The position numbers and the translations under genes are program-made. From Prevotella sp. 885 (GTDB lineage Bacteria; Bacteroidota; Bacteroidia; Bacteroidales; Bacteroidaceae): a stretch of 64,000 nt of DNA. Location: assembly GCF_002265625.1 (NCBI RefSeq), contig NZ_NOVE01000001.1:124001-188000 (forward strand), in the 5' to 3' direction. The notes under the pieces are model-generated. The model did not search any database and had not been told where the DNA came from. It was given only the letters and a program-made list of their open reading frames with translations. Shown piece by piece: positions 41,725 through 50,878 of the stretch; the stretch's first letter is position 1, and every line of letters begins with the position of its first letter.

Positions 41725-43581
41725 ATGCTAATACTCTTCATACTCTTCGGGGTTGGACTGTTTGTCTTCCTGCGCTATAATATGGGACTGGCACGCAACT
41801 CGCGGGGTCAGCAGCAGCGACGTTACCTTCTCGCAGCGCTTCAGGCTGTCATCCCAATGGAGGCTGCTGTGCTGGCTGGACACAGCGATAACCTTCTGCG
41901 CGAAGCGTTGATCATGCCCTGCTCCACCGCCATCGCTGCCTCATTCCTTACGGCTTTGCTGTGGATGACGGTATATAACGTCACGTATGACCTTACCCAC
42001 CGCTCATCTTCGCCCGACTATGACAACCACATGGACATCGCTTTCGGCATCTATCTCTTCGGTTGGCTGACGGCATTGCAGAACATCATAGCATGGTTCT
42101 CCCCCATTGCGGCTGCCATCGTGGTAGGAATAGTGGAGGCTGCGCTCGTCATCATACCACTCGCACAGGCAGTATATTACGCCGTTTATCGCACTTGCGT
42201 GGACGAAGCAGGCATGCAGCCGCTTGTAAACACTTACTGGAGCGAGGCACGCGAGTTCGTAAAGTCGTTCCCGATATGGAAGACAGCGCTGTCATTCGTC
42301 TCCATTGGTGGCATCATTGCTCTCTGCATAGCGGCAAACGCCTCTGCCCCAACCTTCCCTTTGCATGAGGCAGCCACGTCCATCGGTACGGCAGCGGCAG
42401 CCTTCTTCATCATCGCCATATTCATTTACTTCACCACATACATCTGGAAACCGCGCCACGGACTCTTCGTCCGCACCGGTATAATGACGCTCTACATCGA
42501 CGTACGAACGTATAATCGCAGCACAATGGGTTATCGTACGGGCATGAAGCAGCGCCTTGAAACGCTGGAAGTGGAGAAGCTTAACGACAGCCCAAGACGC
42601 GGAAAGACCATAATAATGGTAATAGGCGAGTCGGCTTGCCGCGACTATATGTCTGCTTTCTCTCCCTCACAGCCTTGGGAAACAACGCCTTGGGAGACGC
42701 AGATGAGGAAGCAGAAGGATTCGGGATTCGTGTTTTTCCCCAACGCTTACTCATGTGCCATGCAGACCGTGCCCTCCTTGGAGCGCGTCCTGACCGAGCG
42801 AAACCAATATAATGACAAGCCTTTCGCCGACTCTTGCTCCATCATCGACATCGCAAGACGAGCCGGATACGTGACCAAATGGTATAGCAATCAGAGCTAT
42901 ATAGGCATCAACGACACCTCCGTGACGCTCGTGGCGCAGACCTCCGACACAGCCAAATGGGTGAAGAAGGAGGGCGGCATACAGCAGTTTGACGAGTCGT
43001 TGCTGAGCTTCCTGGACGAGATAAATCCTAAAGACGACAACTTCGTGGTGCTGCATCTCAAGGGTTCGCACTTCAATTACGAGAACCGATATCCCGAATC
43101 GTTCGCCAAAGAGCACGGACTGCGTACCGACGGGGGCGATGTGGAGTGTTATCGCAACTCCATCCGCTACACCGACCACGTGCTTGAGCGTATCTATAGT
43201 TACGCCAAACAGAAGCTCAACCTCCAGTCTATGATTTATTTCTCTGACCACGGAGGCATCCCCGACATGCGTCGTTCGCCGCGTTTCCTCGGCTTCAAGA
43301 TGGTTCGCATACCGCTTTGGACGTATCTTTCTGACGAATACAGAAAGCAACATGCCGGCGTTGCAGAGGCATTGAAAGCCAATAGCGACCGCTATTTCAC
43401 CAACGACCTCGTGTATGAGCTTGTCTGCGGCATCCTTGACGTACGGTCAAACCGATACGACCGGGCGCAGTCAATAGCCTCAACGTCATACAAATATAAG
43501 CGTAACGAGCTGCTCACATACGACGGACGCATCCGTATTGAGGACGACGACCTCGACACGAACCCTAAAACAATGCAATAA
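41725..43581 (+). CDS. Phosphoethanolamine transferase-like sulfatase-fold membrane protein
   Basis: 618-residue protein with an N-terminal membrane block of about five segments (residues 1-240) and a periplasmic sulfatase-fold domain (about 290-570), as in EptA/EptC. Metal and active-site regions are MVIGESACRDYM, NAYSCAMQTVPSLERVLT (candidate nucleophile Thr), LHLKGSHFNYENRYP and YFSDHGGIPD. The family moves phosphoethanolamine from phosphatidylethanolamine onto lipid A or core sugars. Lipid A of many Bacteroidetes carries phosphoethanolamine on its 1-phosphate, so this fits. It sits between GT4 and the sugar kinase in the cluster. Confidence 0.88.
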   Translation: MLILFILFGVGLFVFLRYNMGLARNSRGQQQRRYLLAALQAVIPMEAAVLAGHSDNLLREALIMPCSTAIAASFLTALLWMTVYNVTYDLTHRSSSPDYDNHMDIAFGIYLFGWLTALQNIIAWFSPIAAAIVVGIVEAALVIIPLAQAVYYAVYRTCVDEAGMQPLVNTYWSEAREFVKSFPIWKTALSFVSIGGIIALCIAANASAPTFPLHEAATSIGTAAAAFFIIAIFIYFTTYIWKPRHGLFVRTGIMTLYIDVRTYNRSTMGYRTGMKQRLETLEVEKLNDSPRRGKTIIMVIGESACRDYMSAFSPSQPWETTPWETQMRKQKDSGFVFFPNAYSCAMQTVPSLERVLTERNQYNDKPFADSCSIIDIARRAGYVTKWYSNQSYIGINDTSVTLVAQTSDTAKWVKKEGGIQQFDESLLSFLDEINPKDDNFVVLHLKGSHFNYENRYPESFAKEHGLRTDGGDVECYRNSIRYTDHVLERIYSYAKQKLNLQSMIYFSDHGGIPDMRRSPRFLGFKMVRIPLWTYLSDEYRKQHAGVAEALKANSDRYFTNDLVYELVCGILDVRSNRYDRAQSIASTSYKYKRNELLTYDGRIRIEDDDLDTNPKTMQ

Positions 43582-43597
43582 TAAAAACAGAAGACAA

Positions 43598-44353
43598 ATG
43601 ATGTCAATAAGAATAGCCGACAAATACGCCCACCTCAGACCCTTCATCGAGTCGATACCGGAACGCATGGAGCATGAGGGCGAAACCATACACAACGGAC
43701 GAAACCTCATAAAGGTGATGCAGACGCCGGACGGACTGACCGTGAACGTAAAGCGATATCACGCTCCGCACTTCCTTAACGCCATAATCTACTCCACCTC
43801 CCTTCGCACTCCAAAAGGACAAAGAGCCTACGAATACCCTTCCATACTGCTATCAAAGGGCGTGGAAACTCCCGAAGCTGTGGCTTACATTGAGAACCGT
43901 GTGATGGGAATACTGAAGGAATCGTACTTCATCAGCCTGCAATGCCCCTACCCTAACCGCTTCTACGAGGTGGTGAAGATGAAGGAAGAGGAGTGCCTAC
44001 CGCTCGCAGAAGCCTTCGCACGCTTCACCGCTCACATGCATGAGGAGCAACTGCTCCATCGCGACTACTCGCCGGGCAACATCCTATGGCAGAAGGACGA
44101 CAAGGGAGAATACCACTTCTCCGTTGTCGACATCAATCGCATGTACTTCGGCGAGGTTACAATGAAGGCTGGATGCGCCAATTTCGCCCGTCTTTGGGGC
44201 TCAAAGAAGTTCTTTAAAAGAATAGCTGAGGTTTACGCTAAGGAACGAGGCATGAATTATGAGGACTGCCTCAGCAATATAATGGAACAGCGCAAACTGT
44301 TCTGGACAAAATACTCGAAGCGACACAATATCTCGTTCGAGCTGGATTTATAA
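43598..44353 (+). CDS. InaA-type lipopolysaccharide kinase (KdkA-like)
   Basis: 251 residues from the ATG at 43598 (a second ATG follows directly). An upstream in-frame ATG would overlap the previous gene and give a poor leader. It has a protein-kinase-like fold of the LPS kinase InaA/Kdo kinase group: catalytic loop LLHRDYSPGNILWQ (Asp and Asn conserved) and metal-binding VVDINRM in place of DFG. An ATP-binding Lys is likely in TVNVKRYHAPHFLN. Such enzymes phosphorylate Kdo or heptose of core LPS on the cytoplasmic side. Last plus-strand gene of the envelope cluster, 16 bases after the transferase. Confidence 0.85.
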   Translation: MMSIRIADKYAHLRPFIESIPERMEHEGETIHNGRNLIKVMQTPDGLTVNVKRYHAPHFLNAIIYSTSLRTPKGQRAYEYPSILLSKGVETPEAVAYIENRVMGILKESYFISLQCPYPNRFYEVVKMKEEECLPLAEAFARFTAHMHEEQLLHRDYSPGNILWQKDDKGEYHFSVVDINRMYFGEVTMKAGCANFARLWGSKKFFKRIAEVYAKERGMNYEDCLSNIMEQRKLFWTKYSKRHNISFELDL

Positions 44354-44367
44354 CTTTTAGTTGAGAT

Positions 44368-44503
44368 TTGAGAAGTGAAAGTTGAGAGTTATGATTACTT
44401 TTAGTTGAGAATTGAAAGTTGAAAGTTGAGAGTTATGATATCTCTTTTTAGTATATGATATTATCAATAATGGTAATCATAACTCTCAACTCTCACTTCT
44501 CAA
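44368..44503. repeat. Long inverted repeat of AGTTGAGAGTT-type sequence between convergent genes
   Basis: 31-base arms, 44368-44398 and 44473-44503, match with a single mismatch (core AGTTGAGAGTTATGATTAC). Inside lies a direct repeat of the same motif (44404-44438). Further AACTTTCAACTCTC blocks continue to about 44530. It would end transcription from both sides; the degenerate repeat character suggests slippage-driven growth. Confidence 0.75.
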
Positions 44504-44532
44504 CTTTCAACTCTCACCCCTCAACCCTCAAC

Positions 44533-45660
44533 TTATTTCTCCTTTCCGCACAAAATGTCGATGTAGAACTGCACGTATTCGTCTACGGCGCGGTCCCAAC
44601 TGAACATTGCTGCACGCTGCTTCAGCTTCTCCGCCTTCTCCTCCGGTGCGCTGGCATAATCGGCAAGTCCCTTACATACAGTCTCAGCCATATCCTTTGC
44701 GTCCAGCGAATCGAAGTAATAGCTGATGTCGCCACCCACTTCTGGCAGCGATGTAAGGCGTGTGAGGAACGAAGGCTTGCCGAAACACATAGCCTCCACT
44801 ACCGGCAGACCGAAACCTTCCGACATCGAAGGGAACAAAAGGCCCTTACAACGGCTCAGAAGCGCCGCTTTCTGCTCGCCCGTTACCTTGCCCACAACGG
44901 TGACATTCTTCAGCTGTAGGCTCTCTATGGTGTCGTAAACGAGCTTCTCAAACTTCTCCCCTGCCGTACCAGCAAGCACCAGATGCTCGCCAGGCAGATG
45001 CTTCATCATCTCCAGTATCAGAATCACGTTCTTCTTGCGCGACCAGCGTGAGATGTGGAAAAGGAAAGTCTTAGGCACTCCCATTCCCTCCAGCTCCTTG
45101 TCATACTGCTCCTGGGTCTTCGTATTGAGATTGGTAACGCCATTGCAAATCACACGGGCAGGCTGCTTGAAGTCATAGTAGCACTTGACATCCTGCTCTG
45201 TAAAGTTGGATATGAACGACAGATGCGTAGCCTGATCGAGGCGACGGGTGGTCACCATCAGCTTCTTACGCTTGTGCAAACCGGTTATCTCGTTGTGCAT
45301 GAAGTTGAAGTCGTGCACCGTAACAAGTAGCTTCGGAGCAATACGAACTCTGAACTTATAGAACTGATTGGTCCAATGCACCATATCCACACTCGGCAGC
45401 AGCCAACGACGCAGCGGCGTGAACAGACTGTTCTTCAGCAATTCACGACGCACCTTGTTGATGACGTAGTAGTCGACATTGTCGCCGAAAGCTCCCACCA
45501 TCTCCTTATCCACGAGAAACAGAAGCTTTATGCCATACTTATCGAGCAGCATCGGAGCCTTGTCTGCAAGGCGTATACCTATGCTTTTCTCAAACTCTCC
45601 AAGACCTGTATTCAGCAGATGTGAGTTGGTCATCGATACAGCAAGTGTCTTACATTTCAT
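44533..45660 (-). CDS. Glycosyltransferase family 4
   Basis: 375-residue GT-B enzyme facing the plus-strand envelope cluster. VTVHDFNFMHNEITGLHKR and ARVICNGVTNLN mark the N-terminal domain and the hinge. FLFHISRWSRKKNVILILEMM begins the second domain. LLFPSMSEGFGLPVVEAMCFGKP carries the E-x7-E sugar-nucleotide motif. It probably adds a sugar to the same glycan as the genes across the inverted repeat, although it is transcribed separately. It lies 99 bases downstream of mutS on the same strand. Confidence 0.87.
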   Translation of the reverse strand: MKCKTLAVSMTNSHLLNTGLGEFEKSIGIRLADKAPMLLDKYGIKLLFLVDKEMVGAFGDNVDYYVINKVRRELLKNSLFTPLRRWLLPSVDMVHWTNQFYKFRVRIAPKLLVTVHDFNFMHNEITGLHKRKKLMVTTRRLDQATHLSFISNFTEQDVKCYYDFKQPARVICNGVTNLNTKTQEQYDKELEGMGVPKTFLFHISRWSRKKNVILILEMMKHLPGEHLVLAGTAGEKFEKLVYDTIESLQLKNVTVVGKVTGEQKAALLSRCKGLLFPSMSEGFGLPVVEAMCFGKPSFLTRLTSLPEVGGDISYYFDSLDAKDMAETVCKGLADYASAPEEKAEKLKQRAAMFSWDRAVDEYVQFYIDILCGKEK

Positions 45661-45759
45661 ATTCTTCTCTAAATAGTTAAGTTGTTACCCAATTCGTTTC
45701 TTAATTATTCTCTCTCGTTATTGCTTATATAACGAATTTATACAGCTTATATTATAAGA

Positions 45760-48489
45760 TCACGACCTTCCGGTCACGATTTTCTTTATCTCGTTCAGCT
45801 TGTTGAGCGCCTCCACGGGCGTGAGGTTGTTGATGTCCAGACCTATTATCTCGTCGCGTATCTGGCAGAGCACGGGGTCGTCCAGCTGGAAGAAAGACAA
45901 CTGTACGCCTTGAACGGACGACTGGCTGGCGATGTTGCGCGTGGAGAGCTTGCCTCCCTTGCGCCTCTTTACGGACGTGACGGTAGTGGCTGCGGCGTTC
46001 TCTGAAGGAGCTTCTGCCGATGCCCCTGCCCCACTCTCGTCCACTCCCACTCCGGCATTGTCCGCCTCAAGCTGCTTCAGAATGGCGTTGGCGCGGTTCA
46101 CTATCGACTTCGGCATACCGGCTATCTCTGCCACATGTATACCGAACGAATGTTCTGATCCGCCCGGCATAAGCTTGCGGAGGAAGATAACCTTGCCGTT
46201 CACCTCCTTCACGCTCACATTATAGTTCTTGATACGCTCGAAATGCTTCTCCATTTCGTTAAGCTCGTGATAGTGAGTGGCGAAGAGCGTGCGGGCCTGA
46301 GCGCCCGAATGCTGATGCAGATACTCCACGATGGCCCACGCAATGGAGATGCCGTCGTACGTGGAAGTGCCTCGTCCAAGCTCGTCGAAGAGCACTAAGG
46401 ATCGCGGCGTCACGTTGTTGAGGATGTCCGAAGCCTCGGTCATCTCCACCATAAACGTCGATTCGCCCAACGAGATATTGTCCGAAGCGCCCACACGTGT
46501 GAATATCTTGTCCACAAGACCGATACGTGCCGAGTCGGCAGGTACGAAGCTTCCCATCTGCGCCATGAGCGTGATAAGGGCAGTCTGGCGCAGCAACGCC
46601 GACTTACCAGCCATGTTTGGTCCGGTGATTATCATTATCTGCTGCTTCTCCGTGTCGAGTTTTATGTCGTTCGGAACATACTGCTCGCCTACCGGAAGCT
46701 GTGTTTCGATGACAGGATGGCGTCCTGCCTGTATCTCCAACAGGGCGTCGTCAGCCACGACAGGACGAACATAACGATGCTCTTCCGCCGCCTTTGCGAA
46801 GGAAAGCAGACAGTCTATGCGGGCTATGATATTGGCATTGATCTGTATCTGTGGCACAAACTCAGCCATATCCGTAACCAGTTCGTTGAAGAGACGGCTC
46901 TCAAGGGCGAGAATCTTCTCGTCCGCACCCATGATTTTCTCCTCATATTCCTTCAGTTCCTGCGTGATATAGCGCTCCGCATTGGCAAGCGTCTGCTTGC
47001 GAATCCATTCCTGTGGCACGGCGTCCTTATAAGTATTGCGCACCTCAAGGTAATATCCGAAGACGTTGTTATATCCCACTTTAAGCGACTGGATGCCTGT
47101 CCTCGCCGCCTCTTCCTCCTGAATCTTCAGCAGATAGTCGCGGCCTCCACGCGAAATGGAGCGCAGCTCGTCCAGCTCCTCTGAGTAGCCGGAAGCTATT
47201 ACATCGCCCTTCGCCACGAGCAAAGGCGGATCAGACTGAATCTCGCGTTCGATGCGGTCGCGCAGACTCTCGCAAAGATTGAGCCTGTCACCCATCGAAC
47301 GGATTTCTTCGCAGTCAGAACTGAGACAGGCAGACTTCACAGGAACAAGCGCCTGTAGAGCCAATTTCATCTGAACCACCTCTCTTGGCGACACTCTTCC
47401 TACGGCCACCTTCGATATTATTCGCTCTATATCGCCTATGCGATGGAGCTGTTCGTCAATGACCTGGCGGAAGTCGGGCTTGCGGAAGAACGTCTCGACG
47501 ACGTCAAGACGCTTGCCTATCGTCGCTACGTCGCGCAGCGGAAATACGGTCCAGCGCTTCAGCATACGCGCTCCCATCGCCGTTGTGGTGCGGTCGATGA
47601 CGTCAAGGAGCGACGAACCGTCCTCCTGCATGCTGCCAAGCAGCTCCAAAGATCGGATGGTGAACTTGTCAAGACGCACATAACGGTCCTCCTCAATGCG
47701 TCGGAGCGACGTTATATGGCCTATATTGGTGTGCTGCGTCATCTCCAGATACTGCATGATTACGCCGGCAGCCACCACGCCAAGCGTGAGATGCTCCACA
47801 CCGAAACCCTTGAGCGACTGCGTGCCGAAGTGCTTGAGGAGCTTCTGACGCGAACTCTGCTCCGTAAACATCCAGTCGTCCAGCTGGAACGTACACCACC
47901 TGTTGCCGAACCTGTCCTCGAATTCACGCTTCATCTGACGGTCGTGCAGCACCTCCTTAGGCTGGAAAGACACCAACAGCTTCTCCACGTAATCAGACGT
48001 GCCCTCCCCTACCAGGAATTCTCCCGTAGAGATATCGAGGAACGACACGCCGCATGCCGTCTTCGTCATGTGTACGGCAGCCAGAAAGTTGTTCTCCTTA
48101 TAGTTCAGCACCGTATCGTCCATCGACACGCCGGGCGTCACAAGCTCCGTAACGCCACGCTTTACGAGGGTCTTCGTAAGCTTCGGATCTTCCAGCTGGT
48201 CGCAGATGGCAACGCGCTTTCCGGCACGGATGAGCTTAGGCAGATAAGTGTCGAGAGCGTGATAAGGGAAACCAGCCATCTCGCAAGCTGCGCCATTGGC
48301 GTTCTTTCCATTGGAGCGACGTGTAAGCGTAATGCCAAGAATCTTAGCCGCCTCCACGGCGTCATCAGCGTAAGTCTCGTAGAAGTCGCCGCAGCGGAAG
48401 AGCAATAAAGCGTCCGGATTGGCCTCCTTGAACGAATAAAACTGTCGCATCATCGGCGTAAGTCCATCATCCTTCTTTTTCTGAACCAT
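45760..48489 (-). CDS. mutS: DNA mismatch repair protein MutS
   Basis: 909-residue MutS that recognises mismatches. The mismatch-reading Phe-x-Glu motif is FYE at residues 36-38 ([15 protein letters not shown]). Connector, lever and clamp domains follow (about 130-560), then the ATPase: Walker [24 protein letters not shown], and [28 protein letters not shown] is the signature region. A low-complexity Ala/Ser/Gly linker (about 800-850) precedes the C-terminal DNLTPVEAL-like dimer segment. Length is on the long side of normal. Promoter on the minus strand at 48607. Confidence 0.97.
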   Translation of the reverse strand: MVQKKKDDGLTPMMRQFYSFKEANPDALLLFRCGDFYETYADDAVEAAKILGITLTRRSNGKNANGAACEMAGFPYHALDTYLPKLIRAGKRVAICDQLEDPKLTKTLVKRGVTELVTPGVSMDDTVLNYKENNFLAAVHMTKTACGVSFLDISTGEFLVGEGTSDYVEKLLVSFQPKEVLHDRQMKREFEDRFGNRWCTFQLDDWMFTEQSSRQKLLKHFGTQSLKGFGVEHLTLGVVAAGVIMQYLEMTQHTNIGHITSLRRIEEDRYVRLDKFTIRSLELLGSMQEDGSSLLDVIDRTTTAMGARMLKRWTVFPLRDVATIGKRLDVVETFFRKPDFRQVIDEQLHRIGDIERIISKVAVGRVSPREVVQMKLALQALVPVKSACLSSDCEEIRSMGDRLNLCESLRDRIEREIQSDPPLLVAKGDVIASGYSEELDELRSISRGGRDYLLKIQEEEAARTGIQSLKVGYNNVFGYYLEVRNTYKDAVPQEWIRKQTLANAERYITQELKEYEEKIMGADEKILALESRLFNELVTDMAEFVPQIQINANIIARIDCLLSFAKAAEEHRYVRPVVADDALLEIQAGRHPVIETQLPVGEQYVPNDIKLDTEKQQIMIITGPNMAGKSALLRQTALITLMAQMGSFVPADSARIGLVDKIFTRVGASDNISLGESTFMVEMTEASDILNNVTPRSLVLFDELGRGTSTYDGISIAWAIVEYLHQHSGAQARTLFATHYHELNEMEKHFERIKNYNVSVKEVNGKVIFLRKLMPGGSEHSFGIHVAEIAGMPKSIVNRANAILKQLEADNAGVGVDESGAGASAEAPSENAAATTVTSVKRRKGGKLSTRNIASQSSVQGVQLSFFQLDDPVLCQIRDEIIGLDINNLTPVEALNKLNEIKKIVTGRS

Positions 48490-48606
48490 ATATTAGGATT
48501 GTTCTGTTTTTTATTTAATTACGTATCAATAACCATGCAGCCCCGATATAAATATAAAGATGTATCGGCTGCAACTTACAAAAGAAATAAAAAAAAACGG
48601 GATACG

Positions 48607-48614
48607 CAAATTTA
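48607..48614 (-). promoter_or_regulatory. -7 promoter element for mutS
   Basis: CAAATTTA reads TAAATTTG on the minus strand, 118 bases before the mutS start codon. A CAAG (CTTG) 21 bases further on is a weak -33. Confidence 0.4.
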
Positions 48615-48665
48615 TGGTAATGAATTTAAGCTTCTCAAGCTATAGTTTAGTTGTTAATTATTATG

Positions 48666-48724
48666 TTTGGTACCGTTTTTGGTACCAAAACGGTTGCCAA
48701 TATAAAATATAATACCTAACTTTG
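48666..48724 (+). promoter_or_regulatory. Operator and promoter of the toxin-antitoxin pair
   Basis: TTTGGTACC (48666-48674) and GGTACCAAA (48681-48689) form a perfect inverted repeat, overlapped by CCGTTTT/AAAACGG. TAACTTTG at 48717-48724 is an exact -7 element 27 bases before the antitoxin start. The palindrome covers the -33 region, as expected for self-repression by the antitoxin. Confidence 0.72.
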
Positions 48725-48750
48725 TGGCGTAAACATAAAGTAAAATAATC

Positions 48751-49005
48751 ATGATGATAGTTAGCGCAAGAGATTTCAGAGCCAATCAGGGCAAATATTT
48801 CTCAATGGTAAATTCAGGTGAACACGTGATTCTGAAGTCACGTGAAGGCAGTTTTCGTCTTGTTCCTGTTACCTCTTCAGACGCCGTTACTGAAACAACA
48901 CAAAACATAGCGGCTGATCTGAGAGGAGCACTTCGTGAACTAAAGGATGCTGTTGCCGGCAAGAAACAGCTGAATACACTTGATAAATTGATAAATGAAT
49001 TATAG
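48751..49005 (+). CDS. Phd/YefM-like antitoxin
   Basis: 84-residue antitoxin. The N-terminal part MMIVSARDFRANQGKYFSMV, then NSGEHVILKSREGSFRLVPV, matches the DNA-binding Phd/YefM fold (beta strand, helix, strands). The C-terminal helical tail (about 50-84) would wrap the toxin. Two adjacent ATG codons are possible starts. Its last 11 bases overlap the toxin gene, which couples translation. A palindromic operator precedes it. Confidence 0.82.
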   Translation: MMIVSARDFRANQGKYFSMVNSGEHVILKSREGSFRLVPVTSSDAVTETTQNIAADLRGALRELKDAVAGKKQLNTLDKLINEL

Positions 49006-49339
49006 AATTACAACCTCAAGTTACTTCGATGCAACAGCGAAAAAGCTTGCAAAGAAATACCCTTCGTTCAAAGATGACTTGATAAACTTTGGTAAAACGC
49101 TTCTCGAGAACCCACTACAAGGAGCAGAATTAGCTCCAGGCATCCGCAAAATACGAATGGCCATAAAGTCGAAAAGCAAGGGAAAGTCTGGCGGAGCAAG
49201 AGTCATCACGTATAATTTCATCACGAAGGAGATGGAGGGAGAGATTGTTCTTCTACTCATTTATGACAAAGAGAATGCTTCAACCGCAAAGGTCAGTATT
49301 CTCAAAGAAATCATTAAAGAAGAGGGATTCCCTCTTTAA
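48995..49339 (+). CDS. RelE/ParE-superfamily toxin
   Basis: 114-residue toxin of the RelE/ParE/HigB fold. The helical start TTSSYFDATAKKLAKKYPSFKDDL and LLENPLQGAELAPGIRKIRMA, then SGGARVITYNFI and IVLLLIYDKENASTAKVSIL, give the expected two helices and four-stranded sheet. The basic run KSKSKGKSGGARV fits ribosome or RNA binding. Most RelE-type toxins cut mRNA on the ribosome; ParE-type gyrase poisoning cannot be excluded. It overlaps the antitoxin gene by 11 bases, and a strong terminator follows. Confidence 0.82.
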   Translation: MNYRITTSSYFDATAKKLAKKYPSFKDDLINFGKTLLENPLQGAELAPGIRKIRMAIKSKSKGKSGGARVITYNFITKEMEGEIVLLLIYDKENASTAKVSILKEIIKEEGFPL

Positions 49340-49360
49340 TGAAACACATATTTAAATGAC

Positions 49361-49402
49361 AAAACCGATGATACCATCTTTATTTGGTATCATCGGTTTT
49401 TT
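49361..49402 (+). terminator. Intrinsic terminator of the toxin-antitoxin operon
   Basis: AAAACCGATGATACCA (49361-49376) pairs perfectly with TGGTATCATCGGTTTT (49385-49400) around an 8-base loop and is followed by TT. It lies 21 bases past the toxin stop codon. Confidence 0.92.
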
Positions 49403-49694
49403 ATGTTATCCACAATATCCTGTCAGTTATCTACACCTGTTTGTCAGTTATCTACAATAACAGGCATACGAAGTTATCCACAATTGTGGATAACCTGTGG
49501 ATAACTCTGCAACAGGCTGATACACAATATGCAGTTATTAACAAAATGAGTTGAAAAGAGAGGATTTTTCTGCCTGTTTATCAACACCCAGAAATGACAT
49601 ACGCACACAAAAACGCTGCGTTACGCACACAGCAATTTCTGTTTATCGCACACACAAAATCCTTATTCACAAGTTATCCACACTCATGTGGATA

Positions 49695-50084
49695 ATGCAA
49701 ATATCGTACAAAGAGTAAAAACATGTTACAAAATAAAAATCAATTCTAGAGATTCAGATACGTGATTTTCTTGTCTTTCACGATTAAAAAGCAACCATCA
49801 CTTATCAATAGAGCCACTTTTACACTACGAAAGTGCCACTTTTAGTCTCTAATAGTGGCACTATTGCATGATAAAAGTGGCACTATTAGAGTGTAAAAGT
49901 GGCTCTATGATGGCATAAAGTGGCTGTTTAAGGACGCAAATCATTGCACACATTATACAAAAACCGCATAAACGACTGACAATAAATAAGTTGACGCTGC
50001 ACGCTCAAAACTCAAGAATTTCGCACCAAAGATTTCGTTGTGCGCTCAAGTGGCAGTATTGAGCGTTAGAAATGCAAATATCGT
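49695..50084 (-). repeat. Conserved ~390-bp non-coding element, copy 3 (inverted, most diverged)
   Basis: Same direction as copy 2. Bounded by ATGCAAATATCGT on both sides. Five 22-bp units start at 49807, 49829, 49851, 49873 and 49895. The outer units read AGAGCCACTTTT and AAAAGTGGCTCT where the other copies have GCGCC and GGCGC, so both sides have changed together. It lies within the DnaA-box region, and one DnaA box (49687-49695) touches its edge. Similarity continues to about 50185. Confidence 0.85.
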
Positions 50085-50766
50085 CTTCGGCGGAACCGTA
50101 GAAGAATTAGGAATCCTTGCTTAGGCAAGCGGCAAAGCCGAGCGAGGAATGTTGAATTATTCTCGTCTTCGCATACGAATGTAAGTTATAAACATTAGTG
50201 TTGGTAACTTTATAAATGATTGGTATACAGCAAATAGTTATTAACATACCTGTGTATAAGCCTGTTTATTCCGTTATAAAACAGGCAAACAAAAGCAATT
50301 CCTGTTCAGAAGCGCCAGTATTATCAACACACAGGATTATGAACAGGATTGTTGATAACTGACTTAACATACTGAAACACAAGGATAAGTTATTAACAAT
50401 TAACGTTGAAAATCCTGTATATAACAGGAATATAGCCTGTGGATAACACTACGTATACACCAGTTATCCACACTCTATGAGCCTGTCTTGAATAATAGGG
50501 GAGGACAGGCGTAGGAATGGTATCAACAGATAGTTATCAACATACCTGTGGATAACTCTATAAGTATACTGATAATCAACGTATAGTTATTCTACAAGCA
50601 TGTTTATATGATGAAAAACAGGCGGAAAAGGGTGGGGTAGGGGGCGCTTGTTATCCACAGGTTAACGTAAATTGTGGATAACTGCGTAAACGAATGATAA
50701 TCAATATACTAATATTAACAATAGCATATCCTTTGTAATTATGTATAAGCAGTTAATACAAACTTA

Positions 50767-50878
50767 GGAGGCTATGGCGTCCCGCCGTAGCCATGCACCC
50801 ATTAACGGTTAGCATAATAAGTTGTTTGATGTCAGGTATTGGAGGCTGCGTGGCTACGGCGAGACGCCATAGCCTCCT
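50767..50878. repeat. Pair of inverted REP-like palindromes
   Basis: The family palindrome starting AGGAGGCTATGGCGTC (50767-50798) is followed 48 bases later by its reverse complement ending GACGCCATAGCCTCCT (50847-50878). Differences are few, so the two can form a 32-bp stem. It lies between DnaA boxes. Confidence 0.65.
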
